Below are positions 1 through 8,946 of a stretch of DNA of 63,304 bases, piece after piece. Below the pieces are notes generated by a model. That model saw only the letters and a program-made list of their open reading frames with translations. It did no database searches and was not told the DNA's origin. Source of the DNA: Hymenobacter sp. ISL-91 (lineage in GTDB: Bacteria > Bacteroidota > Bacteroidia > Cytophagales > Hymenobacteraceae); NCBI RefSeq assembly GCF_018613725.1, contig NZ_JAGGPS010000010.1, positions 1-63,304 on the forward strand. Reading direction: 5' to 3'. How positions within the stretch are numbered: position 1 is the stretch's first letter; each line of letters begins with the position of its first letter. The position numbers were made by a program, and so were the translations under genes.

Positions 1-1
1 C

Positions 2-73
2 CATAGCCTGCTCCAACGACTCGAAGACGTCTTAACCAACGTCGGCAAACAATACACGATTACTTTTGCATGA
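2..73 (+). CDS. 3' end of an unidentified protein, cut by the window edge
   Basis: One forward frame is open from the left edge to a TGA at 71-73. It gives about 23 residues ending in VGKQYTITFA, with C- or G-ending codons in its first half, as in the neighbouring genes. The piece is too short to name. The stop lies just before the large inverted repeat at 82-203, which fits the end of a gene. It could also be chance reading of intergenic DNA. The upstream sequence is needed to decide. Confidence 0.35.
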   Translation, partial: HSLLQRLEDVLTNVGKQYTITFA

Positions 74-81
74 CTACTTAG

Positions 82-203
82 GGCTTAGATGAGAACGTCA
101 TTCAGAGCGCAGCGAAGAATCTCGCGTGCTGACGTTGCACAACAAACCAACGACTGTCCGCGAGATTCTTCGCTGCGCTCTGAATGACGTTCTCATCTAA
201 GCC
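82..203. repeat. Perfect 45-bp inverted repeat, REPIN-like (family A, T variant)
   Basis: The arms at 82-126 and 159-203 are exact reverse complements of 45 bp around a 32-nt centre. Each arm carries the core GTCATTC...GAAT, so each arm can also fold by itself. Related arms occur at 11373-11404, 13710-13810, 29079-29185, 36121-36262, 40677-40716 and 43212-43318. It lies in the leader region of the glycosyltransferase gene at 223. No transposase is nearby. Confidence 0.9.
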
Positions 204-222
204 TTAAAACCTAAGCTCTAAC

Positions 223-1287
223 ATGAAAATTCTGATTTTGCGGTTTTCCTCCATCGGCGACATCGTGCTGACGACGCCCGTTATCCGGGCCGTGAAGCAG
301 CAGGTGGCGGGGGCCGTGGTGCACTTTGCCACCAAGCCGGCCTTTCGCAGCATCCTGGAAAACAACCCCTACGTGAGCCGGGTGCATTGCCTGACGGGCA
401 GCCTAGCCGAGCTGGTAGCCGAGCTGCGGGCCGAGCAGTTCGATTTCATCATCGACCTGCACCACAACCTGCGCACCGCCATCCTCAAGGCCCGGCTGGG
501 TGTGAAAGCCAGCAGCTTCGACAAGCTCAACGCCCGTAAGTGGCTGCTGGTGAACTGGAAGATTGACACCCTGCCCCGGGTGCACATTGTGGAACGCTAC
601 CTGGCTGCGGCCGCGCCGCTGGGCGTACAGAACGACAACCAGGGGCTCGATTACTTCATTCCGAAGCAGGACGAAGTGGCCGTGGCCGAGGTGCTGCCGC
701 CTGCCTTCCAGAATGGCTACGTGGCCTTTGCCATTGGGGCCCAGCACGCCACCAAGCGCCTGCCCACGGAGCGTATCATCGAGCTGTGCGGGCTGTTGCG
801 CCAGCCGGTGGTGCTGCTCGGCGGCCCCACCGACGAAAGCACCGGCCACATCATCGAGCTGGCCTTTGATGCCGGGGCTGCCGCCTCGCCAGCTTCAGAA
901 CTCAGGATTCCGGAGAGTCCTTACTACTTCCCTGAAAACGCAGTTCCGCAAGTTCCCCAAACCATCATCTACAACGCTTGCGGGAAGTTCAACCTCAACC
1001 AATCGGCCTCGCTGGTGCGGCAGGCACGGCTGGTCGTCAGCCACGACACCGGGCTGATGCACGTAGCGGCGGCATTTCAAAAGCAGATTTTCAGCGTGTG
1101 GGGCAACACCGTGCCCGAGTTCGGCATGTACCCTTACCGCACCGAGTTCCGGCTGTTGCAGGTAGAAGGCCTCGCCTGCCGGCCCTGCTCGAAAATTGGG
1201 TTCGAAAAGTGCCCACAGGGCCATTTCAAGTGCATGCGCGACATCGTGTTCAACCTCAACCTACCCCCGGCCCGCGACGGCCGCTAA
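223..1287 (+). CDS. Glycosyltransferase family 9 (heptosyltransferase-like)
   Basis: This 354-residue protein belongs to the GT9 (WaaF/WaaC-like) family, which transfers sugars, classically heptose, onto the lipopolysaccharide core at the cytoplasmic face of the inner membrane. The N-terminus KILILRFSSIGDIVLTTP is the standard GT9 opening. Around residue 270, VSHDTGLMHVAAA is the donor-binding segment. Near the C-terminus CRPCSKIG...CPQGHFKCM matches the cysteine-rich tail common in GT9. ATG 223 is the natural start because the N-terminal motif follows at once. The actual sugar is unknown; Bacteroidota often lack classical heptose cores, so WaaF is not assigned. The gene stands alone, followed by a hairpin terminator and the convergent serS. 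Confidence 0.9.
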   Translation: MKILILRFSSIGDIVLTTPVIRAVKQQVAGAVVHFATKPAFRSILENNPYVSRVHCLTGSLAELVAELRAEQFDFIIDLHHNLRTAILKARLGVKASSFDKLNARKWLLVNWKIDTLPRVHIVERYLAAAAPLGVQNDNQGLDYFIPKQDEVAVAEVLPPAFQNGYVAFAIGAQHATKRLPTERIIELCGLLRQPVVLLGGPTDESTGHIIELAFDAGAAASPASELRIPESPYYFPENAVPQVPQTIIYNACGKFNLNQSASLVRQARLVVSHDTGLMHVAAAFQKQIFSVWGNTVPEFGMYPYRTEFRLLQVEGLACRPCSKIGFEKCPQGHFKCMRDIVFNLNLPPARDGR

Positions 1288-1336
1288 GCTGGCCTGTGCC
1301 CCAGTGCTACCCTCAAAGCAATAAATGCCTGTCGCT

Positions 1337-1396
1337 CTTACAAGCGCAAAGCCCCCGACCTCCGCACGGAAATCAGGGGCTTTGTGCTTGTAAAGG
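1337..1396. terminator. Bidirectional hairpin between the GT9 gene and serS
   Basis: CTTACAAGCGCAAAGCCCC at 1337-1355 pairs with its near-perfect reverse complement ending at 1395. It lies between two convergent genes, so it can end transcripts from both sides. A clear T-tract is lacking. Confidence 0.7.
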
Positions 1397-1413
1397 GTAT
1401 GTTATCCTATGAG

Positions 1414-2694
1414 CTACCCGCCAATAGTGTCGAAGCCGCAGTACGCGTGCAGCACTTCGGGCAGGCGGATGCCTTCGGGGGTCTGGTTGTTTTCGAGCAG
1501 GGCGGCCACGATGCGGGGCAGGGCCAGGGCCGAACCGTTGAGCGTGTGCAGCAGCTGGGTTTTGCCACCGGCCTCGGGGCGGTAGCGCAGCTTGAGGCGG
1601 TTGGCCTGGTAGGTTTCAAAGTTGGAAGCCGAGCTGACTTCCAGCCAGCGCTGCTGGGCACCGCTCCATACTTCTAGGTCGAAAGTAAGGGCCGAAGTGA
1701 AGCCCATGTCGCCGCCGCACAGGCGCAGCACCCGGTAGGGCAGCTCCAGCTTCTGCAGCAGCATTTCAATATGGGCGACCATGCCCTCTAAAGCGGCGTA
1801 GCTGTTTTCGGGCTGCGTGATGTGCACAATTTCCACCTTATCGAACTGGTGCAGGCGGTTGAGGCCCCGCACATGCGCGCCCCACGAGCCGGCCTCGCGG
1901 CGGAAGCAGGGCGTGTAGCCGGCATTGCGGATGGGCAGCCGCTCGGTGGCCACAATATCGTCGCGATAGAGGTTGGTAATAGGTACCTCGGCCGTCGGAA
2001 TCAGGTACAGGTCGTCGGCGGTGGCGTGGTACATCTGGCCCTCTTTGTCGGGCAGCTGGCCTGTAGCGTAGCCACTGGCCTCATTTACCAGTATCGGGGG
2101 CTGCACCTCGATGTAGCCGGCGGCGCGGGCTTCGTCGAGGAAAAAGTTGATGAGGGCCCGCTGCAAACGGGCGCCCTTGTCTTTATACACCGGAAACCCG
2201 GCACCGGCAATCTTGTTGCCCAGCGCAAAGTCGATGATGTCGTACTGTTCAATCAGGTCCCAGTGAGGCTTGGCGTCGGCGGACAGCGCGGGCTTTGTTC
2301 CCCATTCGCGCACCACTTCGTTGTCGTCGGCCGAGCGGCCGGTGGGCACGCTTTCGTGGGGCAGGTTGGGGAGCTTGTAGAGCAGCTGCTGGAGCTGCTT
2401 TTCGGTGTCGGCCAGCTCGTCGGAATGAGTTTTGGTTTGCTGCTTGAGCTCGGCCGTACGGACTTTAAGCGCCTCCGCCTCGGCTTTCTGACCGCTTTTC
2501 ATCAGGCCCCCAATCTGGCGGGCCAGCTCGTTGGCTTCGGCCTGGGCCTGGTCGTGGCCGGTTTGCAGCTCGCGCCGGCGCTGGTCGAGGTCGAGCACGG
2601 CCTGCACATCGGCTTCGGCAGTGGGGTAGTGGCGTTTGGCCAGCGCGGCCAGCACGGCCACGGTGTTTTCTTTCAGGACGGCAACTTGCAGCAT
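1414..2694 (-). CDS. serS: Seryl-tRNA synthetase
   Basis: SerRS charges tRNA-Ser with serine in the cytoplasm. The 426-residue protein has the expected layout: an N-terminal antiparallel coiled-coil arm (about residues 30-110, rich in Q, E, A and L) that grips the tRNA long arm, then the class II catalytic core. Motif 2 is visible as CFRREAGSWG followed by GLNRLHQFDKVEIV. Motif 3 lies near the C-terminus as ALPRIVAALLENNQ. The reading frame extends about 45 codons further upstream, but that part resembles no protein and covers the promoter. ATG 2694 (MLQVAVLKENT) gives the usual family length. The gene is divergent from rho. Confidence 0.97.
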   Translation of the reverse strand: MLQVAVLKENTVAVLAALAKRHYPTAEADVQAVLDLDQRRRELQTGHDQAQAEANELARQIGGLMKSGQKAEAEALKVRTAELKQQTKTHSDELADTEKQLQQLLYKLPNLPHESVPTGRSADDNEVVREWGTKPALSADAKPHWDLIEQYDIIDFALGNKIAGAGFPVYKDKGARLQRALINFFLDEARAAGYIEVQPPILVNEASGYATGQLPDKEGQMYHATADDLYLIPTAEVPITNLYRDDIVATERLPIRNAGYTPCFRREAGSWGAHVRGLNRLHQFDKVEIVHITQPENSYAALEGMVAHIEMLLQKLELPYRVLRLCGGDMGFTSALTFDLEVWSGAQQRWLEVSSASNFETYQANRLKLRYRPEAGGKTQLLHTLNGSALALPRIVAALLENNQTPEGIRLPEVLHAYCGFDTIGG

Positions 2695-2727
2695 ATCGGT
2701 AGAGCAGAAAAAACGATTTCGGGAGCC

Positions 2728-2758
2728 CAAAAATAGCCCTTTGATTCCGGCCGCCAAG
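2728..2758 (-). promoter_or_regulatory. serS promoter, Bacteroidota type
   Basis: On the minus strand CTTG (2758-2755), 19 nt, then TATTTTTG (2735-2728) matches the Bacteroidota -33/-7 pattern TTTG-N19-21-TAnnTTTG with an exact -7 box. It predicts a start near 2721 and a short leader of about 27 nt. Confidence 0.6.
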
Positions 2759-2932
2759 CGCCGGTCATTTCCGGGGCGGTAAAGCGGCGGGCCGCATCCT
2801 TTCGGCGCTGCCCGTCGTATAGGCCGCAAGCAGTTGTTCTAAAATAACCAACGGGTTTTTAGGGCATCAGCAGCCCGTTTCGCGGCCACCAAGCCACTCG
2901 TACCAGCCTGAGTGGCCGGATTGAAGGCCCGA

Positions 2933-2964
2933 TTTGGCAGTTCCCGCATATTCCGTTAACATTG
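2933..2964 (+). promoter_or_regulatory. Candidate rho promoter with a long leader
   Basis: TTTG (2933-2936), 20 nt, then TAACATTG (2957-2964) fits the Bacteroidota promoter with one -7 mismatch. It predicts a start near 2971 and an untranslated leader of about 217 nt. The leader has no convincing reading frame of its own. A long leader fits Rho autogenous control, known in E. coli; that it acts here is inference. Confidence 0.45.
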
Positions 2965-3187
2965 CACATACAAGTCGGCTTTAGCCGGCGGGCCCGTTAG
3001 CTGATTTATTCTTTACGCCCCGCCCGTCTTCGCCCCGCGCCAGCCGGTTTCACTTACCCTATTTCCTGCTTTTCCCTGCATCAGGCACCGTTCCGCGGTT
3101 GCTGCTGATGTCCGGAACGCCCCTTGCCTCGCTTGTGCGGTGCGCGCGCGGCCCCGAATCCCCTTTTTTGCCCCCCCACATCCGTAT

Positions 3188-5353
3188 ATGTACACCATCG
3201 ACGAGCTAAAGGACCGTTTGTTGTCCGAGTTGAAGGAAATTGCCGAAACCATTGAGGTCGGTAACTTCAAGAAGCTGAGCAAGCAAGACCTGATTTACAA
3301 GATTTTAGACCACCAGGCCAAGGGTCCCGCGCCGCGGCCTGCCGCCCGGCCCGCCGCGGAGCCCGTTGCCACTACCGAAACGGTAGCCGCCGAAGCAGCG
3401 CCCAAAAAGCCAGCGGCCCGTGCCACGCCGGCCGCCCCTAAAAAGGCCGCGCGCCCGGCTACCAGCCGCACCAAGGCAGCAGCCGAGCAGGCCGCCCAGC
3501 AGGCCCCTGCGCCCTCAGCACCCGCCGAAGTGGCTGCCGCCGCCCCCGAAACAGTTGCCAGCCCTGCGGCCCCGGAAGCCCCGGCTCCTTTGCCTGCTCC
3601 TGCTGATGTAGCCCCGGCTGCCGATGTAACCCCAATAGCTACGCCCGCCGAGCCGGTAGCTGCTGCCGGCACCGACGGAATTGAGGAGCCCGGCAGCGCC
3701 GACCGCCCCATAAAGCTTTACCAGCGCCCCGAGCGGCGTGTGCGCACCGACCGCGCCGGCCGCCCCATCACCGCCTCCGATGCTGCCCTGGCCGATGCCG
3801 CCCTGGCCGATGTCGCGCTTTCGGATGACTTGGCCGGCGCTACAGTAGCCACCGCCGTGGCTCGCGAAACAGCCGTTGCCCCGCGCACCGACCAGCCCCG
3901 CAACTTCCGCGACGACCGCGCCGACAGCTACAGTGGCCGCGAAGGCCGTGAGGGTCGTGACGGACGCGAGAACCGTGAGGGCCGCGAAAACCGCAACGAC
4001 CAGGGCCGCGAGGGCCGCAACCAGCGCGACGGCAACCGCCCTGATGGCCGGGAGCAGCGTGAGCAGCGCCGCGAAGAGCGATTTGCCGCCCGCGAGCTTG
4101 CCCGCCAGCAGCGCCAGGCCGAGCGCCAGAGCGGCGGTGGTGCCGAAGCCGGCCGCTCCGACCAAGGCCGGCAAGACCAGCCCCGCCAGGACCAGCAGCG
4201 CGGTAATGAGCAGCGTGGCAACAAGCTGCCGGAAATGGACCTCGTGATTCCGGGCGACGGCACGCTGGAAATGATGCCCGACGGCGGCTACGGCTTCCTG
4301 CGCAGCCCGTTCTACAACTACCTCACCTCGCCCGACGACATTTATGTGTCGCCGCAGCAAGTGAAGCAGTTCGCTTTGAAGGCCGGCGACTCGGTAAAAG
4401 CCACCATCCGTCCGCCCCGCGAAGGTGAGAAGTACTTTGCGCTTGTGGGCGTTGAAAGCGTAAACGGCCGCTCGGTAGAAGAAGCCCGCGACCGAATCCC
4501 GTTCAACAACCTCACCCCACTCTTCGCCGATGAGCGCCTGAAGCTGTCCACCAAATCGGCCCAGTACAGCACGCGCATCCTCGACCTGTTTGCCCCCATC
4601 GGCAAAGGCCAGCGGGGCCTGATTGTGGCCCAGCCCAAAACCGGCAAAACGGTGCTGCTCCAGGAAATTGCCAACTCGATTTCCGAGAACCACCCCGAGG
4701 TGTACCTGATGATTCTGCTGATTGACGAGCGGCCGGAAGAGGTAACCGATATGGCCCGCACCGTGAAGGCCGAAGTGCTCAGCTCGACCTTCGACGAAAC
4801 AGCCGACCGTCACGTGAAAATTGCCACCATCGCGCTGGAAAAGGCCAAGCGCCTCGTCGAGTGTGGCCACGATGTGGTGATTCTGCTCGACTCGATTACC
4901 CGCCTGGCCCGCGCCTATAACACGGTGCAGCCGGCTTCGGGTAAAATTCTGTCGGGCGGTGTGGATGCAAACGCCTTGCACAAACCCAAGCGCTTCTTTG
5001 GCGCAGCCCGCAACGTGGAAGACGGCGGCTCGCTTACCATTATTGCCACGGCCCTCATTGAAACCGGCTCCAAAATGGACGAGGTAATTTTCGAGGAATT
5101 CAAGGGTACCGGCAACATGGAACTGCAGCTCGACCGGAAACTGGCCAACAAGCGCATCTTCCCGGCCATCGACGTGCCGGCTTCCGGTACCCGCCGCGAA
5201 GACCTGCTCATGAGCAAGGACGAGCTCAACCGCATCTGGGTGCTACGCAAGTTTATGTCCGACATGACGGCCTCCGAGGCCATGGAGTTCCTCAAAGACC
5301 GCATGAAAGGCACCAAGGACAACGAAGAATTCCTGCTGGCCATGAACGGCTAA
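3188..5353 (+). CDS. rho: Transcription termination factor Rho with a long disordered insert
   Basis: Rho is the hexameric RNA helicase that ends factor-dependent transcription. In this 721-residue protein the Rho N-terminal helical domain (about 1-45, [20 protein letters not shown]) is followed by an insert of about 300 residues (46-343): first Ala/Pro-rich, then an Arg/Asp/Glu/Gly-rich block of [15 protein letters not shown] repeats. The RNA-binding fold and ATPase follow. Walker A is [11 protein letters not shown] (about 480) and Walker B is [16 protein letters not shown] (about 563). ATG 3188 is chosen because [12 protein letters not shown] is the family N-terminus; the upstream ATG at 3140 would add residues unlike Rho. 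E. coli Rho has 419 residues. Bacteroides Rho also has a disordered insert, reported to drive phase separation. Confidence 0.97.
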   Translation: MYTIDELKDRLLSELKEIAETIEVGNFKKLSKQDLIYKILDHQAKGPAPRPAARPAAEPVATTETVAAEAAPKKPAARATPAAPKKAARPATSRTKAAAEQAAQQAPAPSAPAEVAAAAPETVASPAAPEAPAPLPAPADVAPAADVTPIATPAEPVAAAGTDGIEEPGSADRPIKLYQRPERRVRTDRAGRPITASDAALADAALADVALSDDLAGATVATAVARETAVAPRTDQPRNFRDDRADSYSGREGREGRDGRENREGRENRNDQGREGRNQRDGNRPDGREQREQRREERFAARELARQQRQAERQSGGGAEAGRSDQGRQDQPRQDQQRGNEQRGNKLPEMDLVIPGDGTLEMMPDGGYGFLRSPFYNYLTSPDDIYVSPQQVKQFALKAGDSVKATIRPPREGEKYFALVGVESVNGRSVEEARDRIPFNNLTPLFADERLKLSTKSAQYSTRILDLFAPIGKGQRGLIVAQPKTGKTVLLQEIANSISENHPEVYLMILLIDERPEEVTDMARTVKAEVLSSTFDETADRHVKIATIALEKAKRLVECGHDVVILLDSITRLARAYNTVQPASGKILSGGVDANALHKPKRFFGAARNVEDGGSLTIIATALIETGSKMDEVIFEEFKGTGNMELQLDRKLANKRIFPAIDVPASGTRREDLLMSKDELNRIWVLRKFMSDMTASEAMEFLKDRMKGTKDNEEFLLAMNG

Positions 5354-5357
5354 GTTC

Positions 5358-5428
5358 CCCTTGCTTTCCAACGTCAACGGCCCGTTTCGCACTTTGCGAA
5401 ACGGGCCGTTGACGTTGGAAAGCAAAGG
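5358..5428. terminator. Perfect long hairpin between convergent rho and T9SS cargo gene
   Basis: Arms of about 33 bp, opening CCTTGCTTTCCAACGTC and closing with the exact reverse complement at 5428, surround a tiny loop at about 5391-5394. It starts 4 nt after the rho stop and ends 4 nt before the next gene's stop, so it should serve both. Confidence 0.85.
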
Positions 5429-5432
5429 ATAG

Positions 5433-6929
5433 TTACTGCCGCACGAAGCGCTGCACGTTGCGGTGGCCATTGGCAATCAGCTCCAGGAAATAGAGGCCAG
5501 CGGGCACCTGACGGATATCCAGTTCGCTGCCGCCTGCTGCACTGCCAGCCAGTACCGTTCGGCCGGTGGCGGTGTACACGCGGTACTGCACCACACGCGC
5601 CGTGTTGGGCAGCATGATAGACGTATTGCTGGGGTTGGGGTAGAACGTGGCCTCGGGCTTGGTGCTGTTGGTAACGGTAACGACAGAAGAGAACACCGAG
5701 GTACCGTCCAGATCTACCTGCCGCAGCCGGTAATACGTCAGGGAAGTCAATGGCCGCGTATCCGAGAAGCTGTACGTGGCCCCGTTGCTGGTAGTGCCCG
5801 AGCCCTGCACCTTGCCAATAGCCGTAAACGACTGCCCATTGGCGCTGCGCTGTACCTCGAAATAGGCATTATTCAACTCCATAGCCGTAGCCCACTTGAT
5901 GAGCGCGCCCGCAGGTTTGGCCGTGGCAGAGAATTGGATGAGCGTAACGGGCAAAACTCCGTCTACGGTAACACGCGTAATGGCATCATCGACGCAGCTG
6001 CCCGTCGCAGTAGTTCCTCGTACCGTGTACTGCGTGGTAGTGGTGGGAGAAACAGAGATGGAGGGGTCATTGGTCGTCGCAATTAACACGTCGCCGTTGC
6101 CATTATTCTCGAACCATTGGTAGCTACCAGTGCCACCGCTGACGCTAAGTGTTGAGGAATTACCAGTATTAATACTGGCAGGCGAAGCCGAAGCGGTAAG
6201 TTCGTTCGCAATGATGCGAATTACCTGGGTTACGGTTGCGGAGCCACAGTTGGCCGTGTTGGTGGATACCGTGTAGGAGGTGGACGTGGTAGGGGTTACA
6301 GACAGGGTGCCGGTTGTGTTCGATCCCACAACAGTTCCGCTAGCATTGCGGAAAGTGTAAACAGCCGGGTTGCCATTAGCATCTGCAATGCCTCCGGTTG
6401 CCGATAAAGTGATGGGAGTACCCGGGCAGATAGCGCCGGATATCGGAGAGCCAGTTTCACTATTTTCAGCGGTCAGGTTCAGCGTGGAGGTTAAGGAAAG
6501 CGGAATATCAGTCGCCTTTGTATTATTACAGGCCGGAATAGCGTTTACCAACGTGTAGTTTGTAGTTCCGGAAGAACTAACTGGTAACGTGAAGGTAACT
6601 GAACCGCCGGAAGTAGTCGTAACTCTTTTAAATTCAACGGCAGTCGGAAAGTCTCTATTAGGTATGGTAACAGGACCCGAATAGATTCGCATTTCACTGC
6701 CGCCACTGTTACCTAGATCGGTGAGAGTGAAAGTGGCCGTCCCACTACCATCAGGGCAGTACGTGACATTGGCGGGGTTAGACCCATTGTTGTAAGTTGT
6801 AGCACCTGTAGCACCCGGATAAAGTACGGAAAACTGACCGGAGCAGCCATTCCCTTGGGCCAATGCGGCGGCGTGGGTGCCAAGTAGCAAAAATACCAAC
6901 GAAGCAATTACTTTGTAGAGCTTGTCCAT
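5433..6929 (-). CDS. Secreted protein with Ig-like region and T9SS type A sorting tail
   Basis: Starting at ATG 6929, the 498-residue protein opens with a Sec signal peptide (DKLYKVIASLVFLLLGTHAAALAQ). The middle holds Ser/Thr/Gly-rich Ig-like beta segments, including one opening GAICPGTPITLSATGG. A fibronectin-like module (YFEVQRSANGQSF...YYRLRQVD) precedes a C-terminal type IX sorting domain starting FYPNPSNTSI and ending NVQRFVRQ, which directs export across the outer membrane and attachment or release. An in-frame ATG at 6980 would add a second hydrophobic stretch, so the start is not certain. The protein is a paralogue of the next gene, with near-identical C-terminal 170 residues. Its function is unknown; surface structure or adhesion is possible. 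Confidence 0.85.
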   Translation of the reverse strand: MDKLYKVIASLVFLLLGTHAAALAQGNGCSGQFSVLYPGATGATTYNNGSNPANVTYCPDGSGTATFTLTDLGNSGGSEMRIYSGPVTIPNRDFPTAVEFKRVTTTSGGSVTFTLPVSSSGTTNYTLVNAIPACNNTKATDIPLSLTSTLNLTAENSETGSPISGAICPGTPITLSATGGIADANGNPAVYTFRNASGTVVGSNTTGTLSVTPTTSTSYTVSTNTANCGSATVTQVIRIIANELTASASPASINTGNSSTLSVSGGTGSYQWFENNGNGDVLIATTNDPSISVSPTTTTQYTVRGTTATGSCVDDAITRVTVDGVLPVTLIQFSATAKPAGALIKWATAMELNNAYFEVQRSANGQSFTAIGKVQGSGTTSNGATYSFSDTRPLTSLTYYRLRQVDLDGTSVFSSVVTVTNSTKPEATFYPNPSNTSIMLPNTARVVQYRVYTATGRTVLAGSAAGGSELDIRQVPAGLYFLELIANGHRNVQRFVRQ

Positions 6930-7385
6930 ACCTTTCAGGGAGGCGGGTAAGAACAGAGAAAGGAGGAAACGTTGTTTCATGGGGCAATAGGTCAAGAGTC
7001 AGTGTAAAGAATTGACACGCGCATAGAACGCAGTCAAAGTTAACTTAAATATAAGTATAATTTTTATTGCGACAGTCACATATGTATTCTATTACCTGCT
7101 CAGTATAAGCTAGTTTGCGGTACCTGCACTAAAATCGGTAACCCGCTCATCGTGAGGAGGCCGTCTAATGTCGCGTCACCAAAAGGCAGATTTGCGAGTT
7201 CATTTATCGCTTAGCTCAGAGGCCAATTCATTAAGAACGGCGCTTACCTACGTCAAGCGTCGGCACAAATTCCTATGCAAAGGTTTTTCGATAGTCTAGT
7301 GGCCGAATAACCACTGTTGAAAGGGATGTATCCCGAGCATACATATGTCAACAGCGGCATTGCTGGCTGCGGTAATCCTGAGGTC
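6930..7385. other. Gene-free stretch between the two T9SS genes
   Basis: About 455 nt without a convincing reading frame. It is more A+T-rich next to the gene at 5433-6929 (about 7030-7100), as expected for that gene's promoter, though I find no exact TAnnTTTG box in the proper orientation. The only clear structure is the terminator that follows at 7386. Confidence 0.5.
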
Positions 7386-7435
7386 CCTGGAAATACAAAG
7401 GGCCTGCTTCGCAGCGGACCCTTCGTATTTCCAGG
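7386..7435 (-). terminator. Hairpin downstream of the second T9SS cargo gene
   Basis: CCTGGAAATACAAAGGGCC pairs with GGACCCTTCGTATTTCCAGG (two non-Watson-Crick positions) around a short loop, 18 nt past the stop of the minus-strand gene at 7454. Confidence 0.75.
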
Positions 7436-7453
7436 AGAAATAATGAGCAGTAT

Positions 7454-8731
7454 CTACTGCCGCACGAAACGTTGGACATGGCGCTGGCCGGCAGCAACAA
7501 TTTCTATTAGGTAGAGGCCGGCCGGAATCTGCTGTACATCAAACGAAGTGCCGCCTGCCATGCGGCCTGTAAGTACAGTTCGGCCGGTAGCAGTGTAAAT
7601 TCGGTAATCGACGGGCTGGCCTGTGCCAGCGGGGAGTGTAATTGTGGTGGTGCCGGGGTTGGGGTAAATGAGGGCTTCAGGCCGCTGCGAGCCGGTAACC
7701 ACTGCCACTGCAGAAAATGCTTCACTACCGTCGCGGTCTACCTGGCGCAGGCGGTAGTAGTTCGAGCCGGCCAGCGGGGTCGTGTCGATGAAGCTGTACT
7801 TAGCTCCCGAGCTGGTAGTGCCGGAGCCAGCTATTTTGGTAATTGGCGCAAAATTCTGGCCATTAGCGCTGCGCTGCACCTCAAAGTAGTCGTTGTTGAG
7901 CTCGGTGGCCGTCGCCCAGTCGAGCTTCACGCCGGAAGGGTGGGCCTGGGCAGTAAAGCTAACGAGCGTAACGGGCAGGGGCCTGCAGCCGCCTGTCGGT
8001 GGATCCTGTACAGGGCCGGTTCCAATACAGGGCTTCGGTACTCCTTCCATGCACCAGATCAGGTTACCACTGAATACATTGCGGGTGCCTCCGTTAACCC
8101 CCGTGAATTCCCCGACGATATGTACATCTGCAGGATCCGACGAAGACAAGGCGGTACCGTTGATAGAGCCATTGCCGGTTTGAACATCAATGTTGCCGCC
8201 TACAATGAGATGAGCATTTTGAGCAAGGTCAATGCCACCCTGATTGCCTAGCATCAAACAGCCAATATTTGCGGTCGAGTTGGCTCCAATACGCATCTTG
8301 GCAATGAATTGTCCCACTTGGGTATGATTAACATGGAGCTGCGATACGTCCAGCTGTGGTTGGTTCGTGTTGAGAGTACCAACACCTATTATATCCAAAG
8401 TGCCGCGGTCGATGGTGAGGGTACGGGGTTGTCCGGGTGTATCCTTCAGCGACCCATCTGAGGAAATAGTCATTACCCCGGATTCCTTGCCATTGGGTGT
8501 GCCTGACACAGTGAAGTTTCCGTTGAGTATAACCGGACTAACGATATTGATGACATCGATAGAGGTGGGAATGGAATTCTCAGGGCAACCTTCACCCCGC
8601 ACCCAAGTGGAAGCTTCGTAAAATGGCCCGCCTCCAGGCTTTGAAGTGTAAGTACATTGGCCCAGCGCGGTTTCGATACCTGCCAGTAGCACAGCTACCA
8701 GCAGCAGCAGAGAAGTAAAGAGCGTTTTCAT
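7454..8731 (-). CDS. Secreted beta-rich protein with T9SS type A sorting tail
   Basis: This 425-residue protein starts at ATG 8731 with a signal peptide (KTLFTSLLLLVAVLLAGIETALG). The N-terminal half (STWVRGEGCPENSIPTSIDV, then short repeating beta strands rich in I, G, N and T) resembles a parallel beta-helix or G8-like fold often seen in Bacteroidota cell-surface proteins. The fibronectin-like module and sorting tail (ALIYPNPGTTTITLP...RHVQRFVRQ) are close copies of those in the neighbouring gene, while the N-terminal halves are unrelated. The two proteins look like one export module joined to different payloads. The specific function is unknown. Confidence 0.83.
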   Translation of the reverse strand: MKTLFTSLLLLVAVLLAGIETALGQCTYTSKPGGGPFYEASTWVRGEGCPENSIPTSIDVINIVSPVILNGNFTVSGTPNGKESGVMTISSDGSLKDTPGQPRTLTIDRGTLDIIGVGTLNTNQPQLDVSQLHVNHTQVGQFIAKMRIGANSTANIGCLMLGNQGGIDLAQNAHLIVGGNIDVQTGNGSINGTALSSSDPADVHIVGEFTGVNGGTRNVFSGNLIWCMEGVPKPCIGTGPVQDPPTGGCRPLPVTLVSFTAQAHPSGVKLDWATATELNNDYFEVQRSANGQNFAPITKIAGSGTTSSGAKYSFIDTTPLAGSNYYRLRQVDRDGSEAFSAVAVVTGSQRPEALIYPNPGTTTITLPAGTGQPVDYRIYTATGRTVLTGRMAGGTSFDVQQIPAGLYLIEIVAAGQRHVQRFVRQ

Positions 8732-8946
8732 AATGCAGCATCCGCTTAACGCGGTTAAGTGAGAGAAGAAAGGGCACAACCGATGGAGTCTTGGTTTATA
8801 TAATTTAACGAAATTTTTTCATATGTATATTTTTTATAAAAAAAATCATACATTAAAATAATAGTACACAGCCGCTTTTCCCGGTAGCTCATTGCTTTAT
8901 CCCCACTGATTTGGCTAACCTGATTCCGCACCAGTACTTTGCCCTT
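8732..8946. other. A+T-rich divergent intergenic region
   Basis: Positions about 8790-8875 are strikingly A+T-rich (runs such as ATATTTTTTATAAAAAAAAT), unlike the GC-rich flanks. The region must hold the promoters of the T9SS cargo gene (left) and the DsbA-like gene (right). I find no exact -33/-7 pair. Confidence 0.5.

Noticed and set aside
82..203. Inverted repeat as insertion-sequence ends
   Set aside because: The centre is only 32 nt and holds no transposase or target duplication; the fit is better to a REPIN-like element.
3515..4981. Long open frame on the minus strand inside rho (488 codons)
   Set aside because: It is the antisense of the GC-rich, repeat-like Rho insert and ATPase. 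Its product is low-complexity Val/Ala/Gly-rich sequence without a domain, and Rho motifs on the plus strand are unambiguous.
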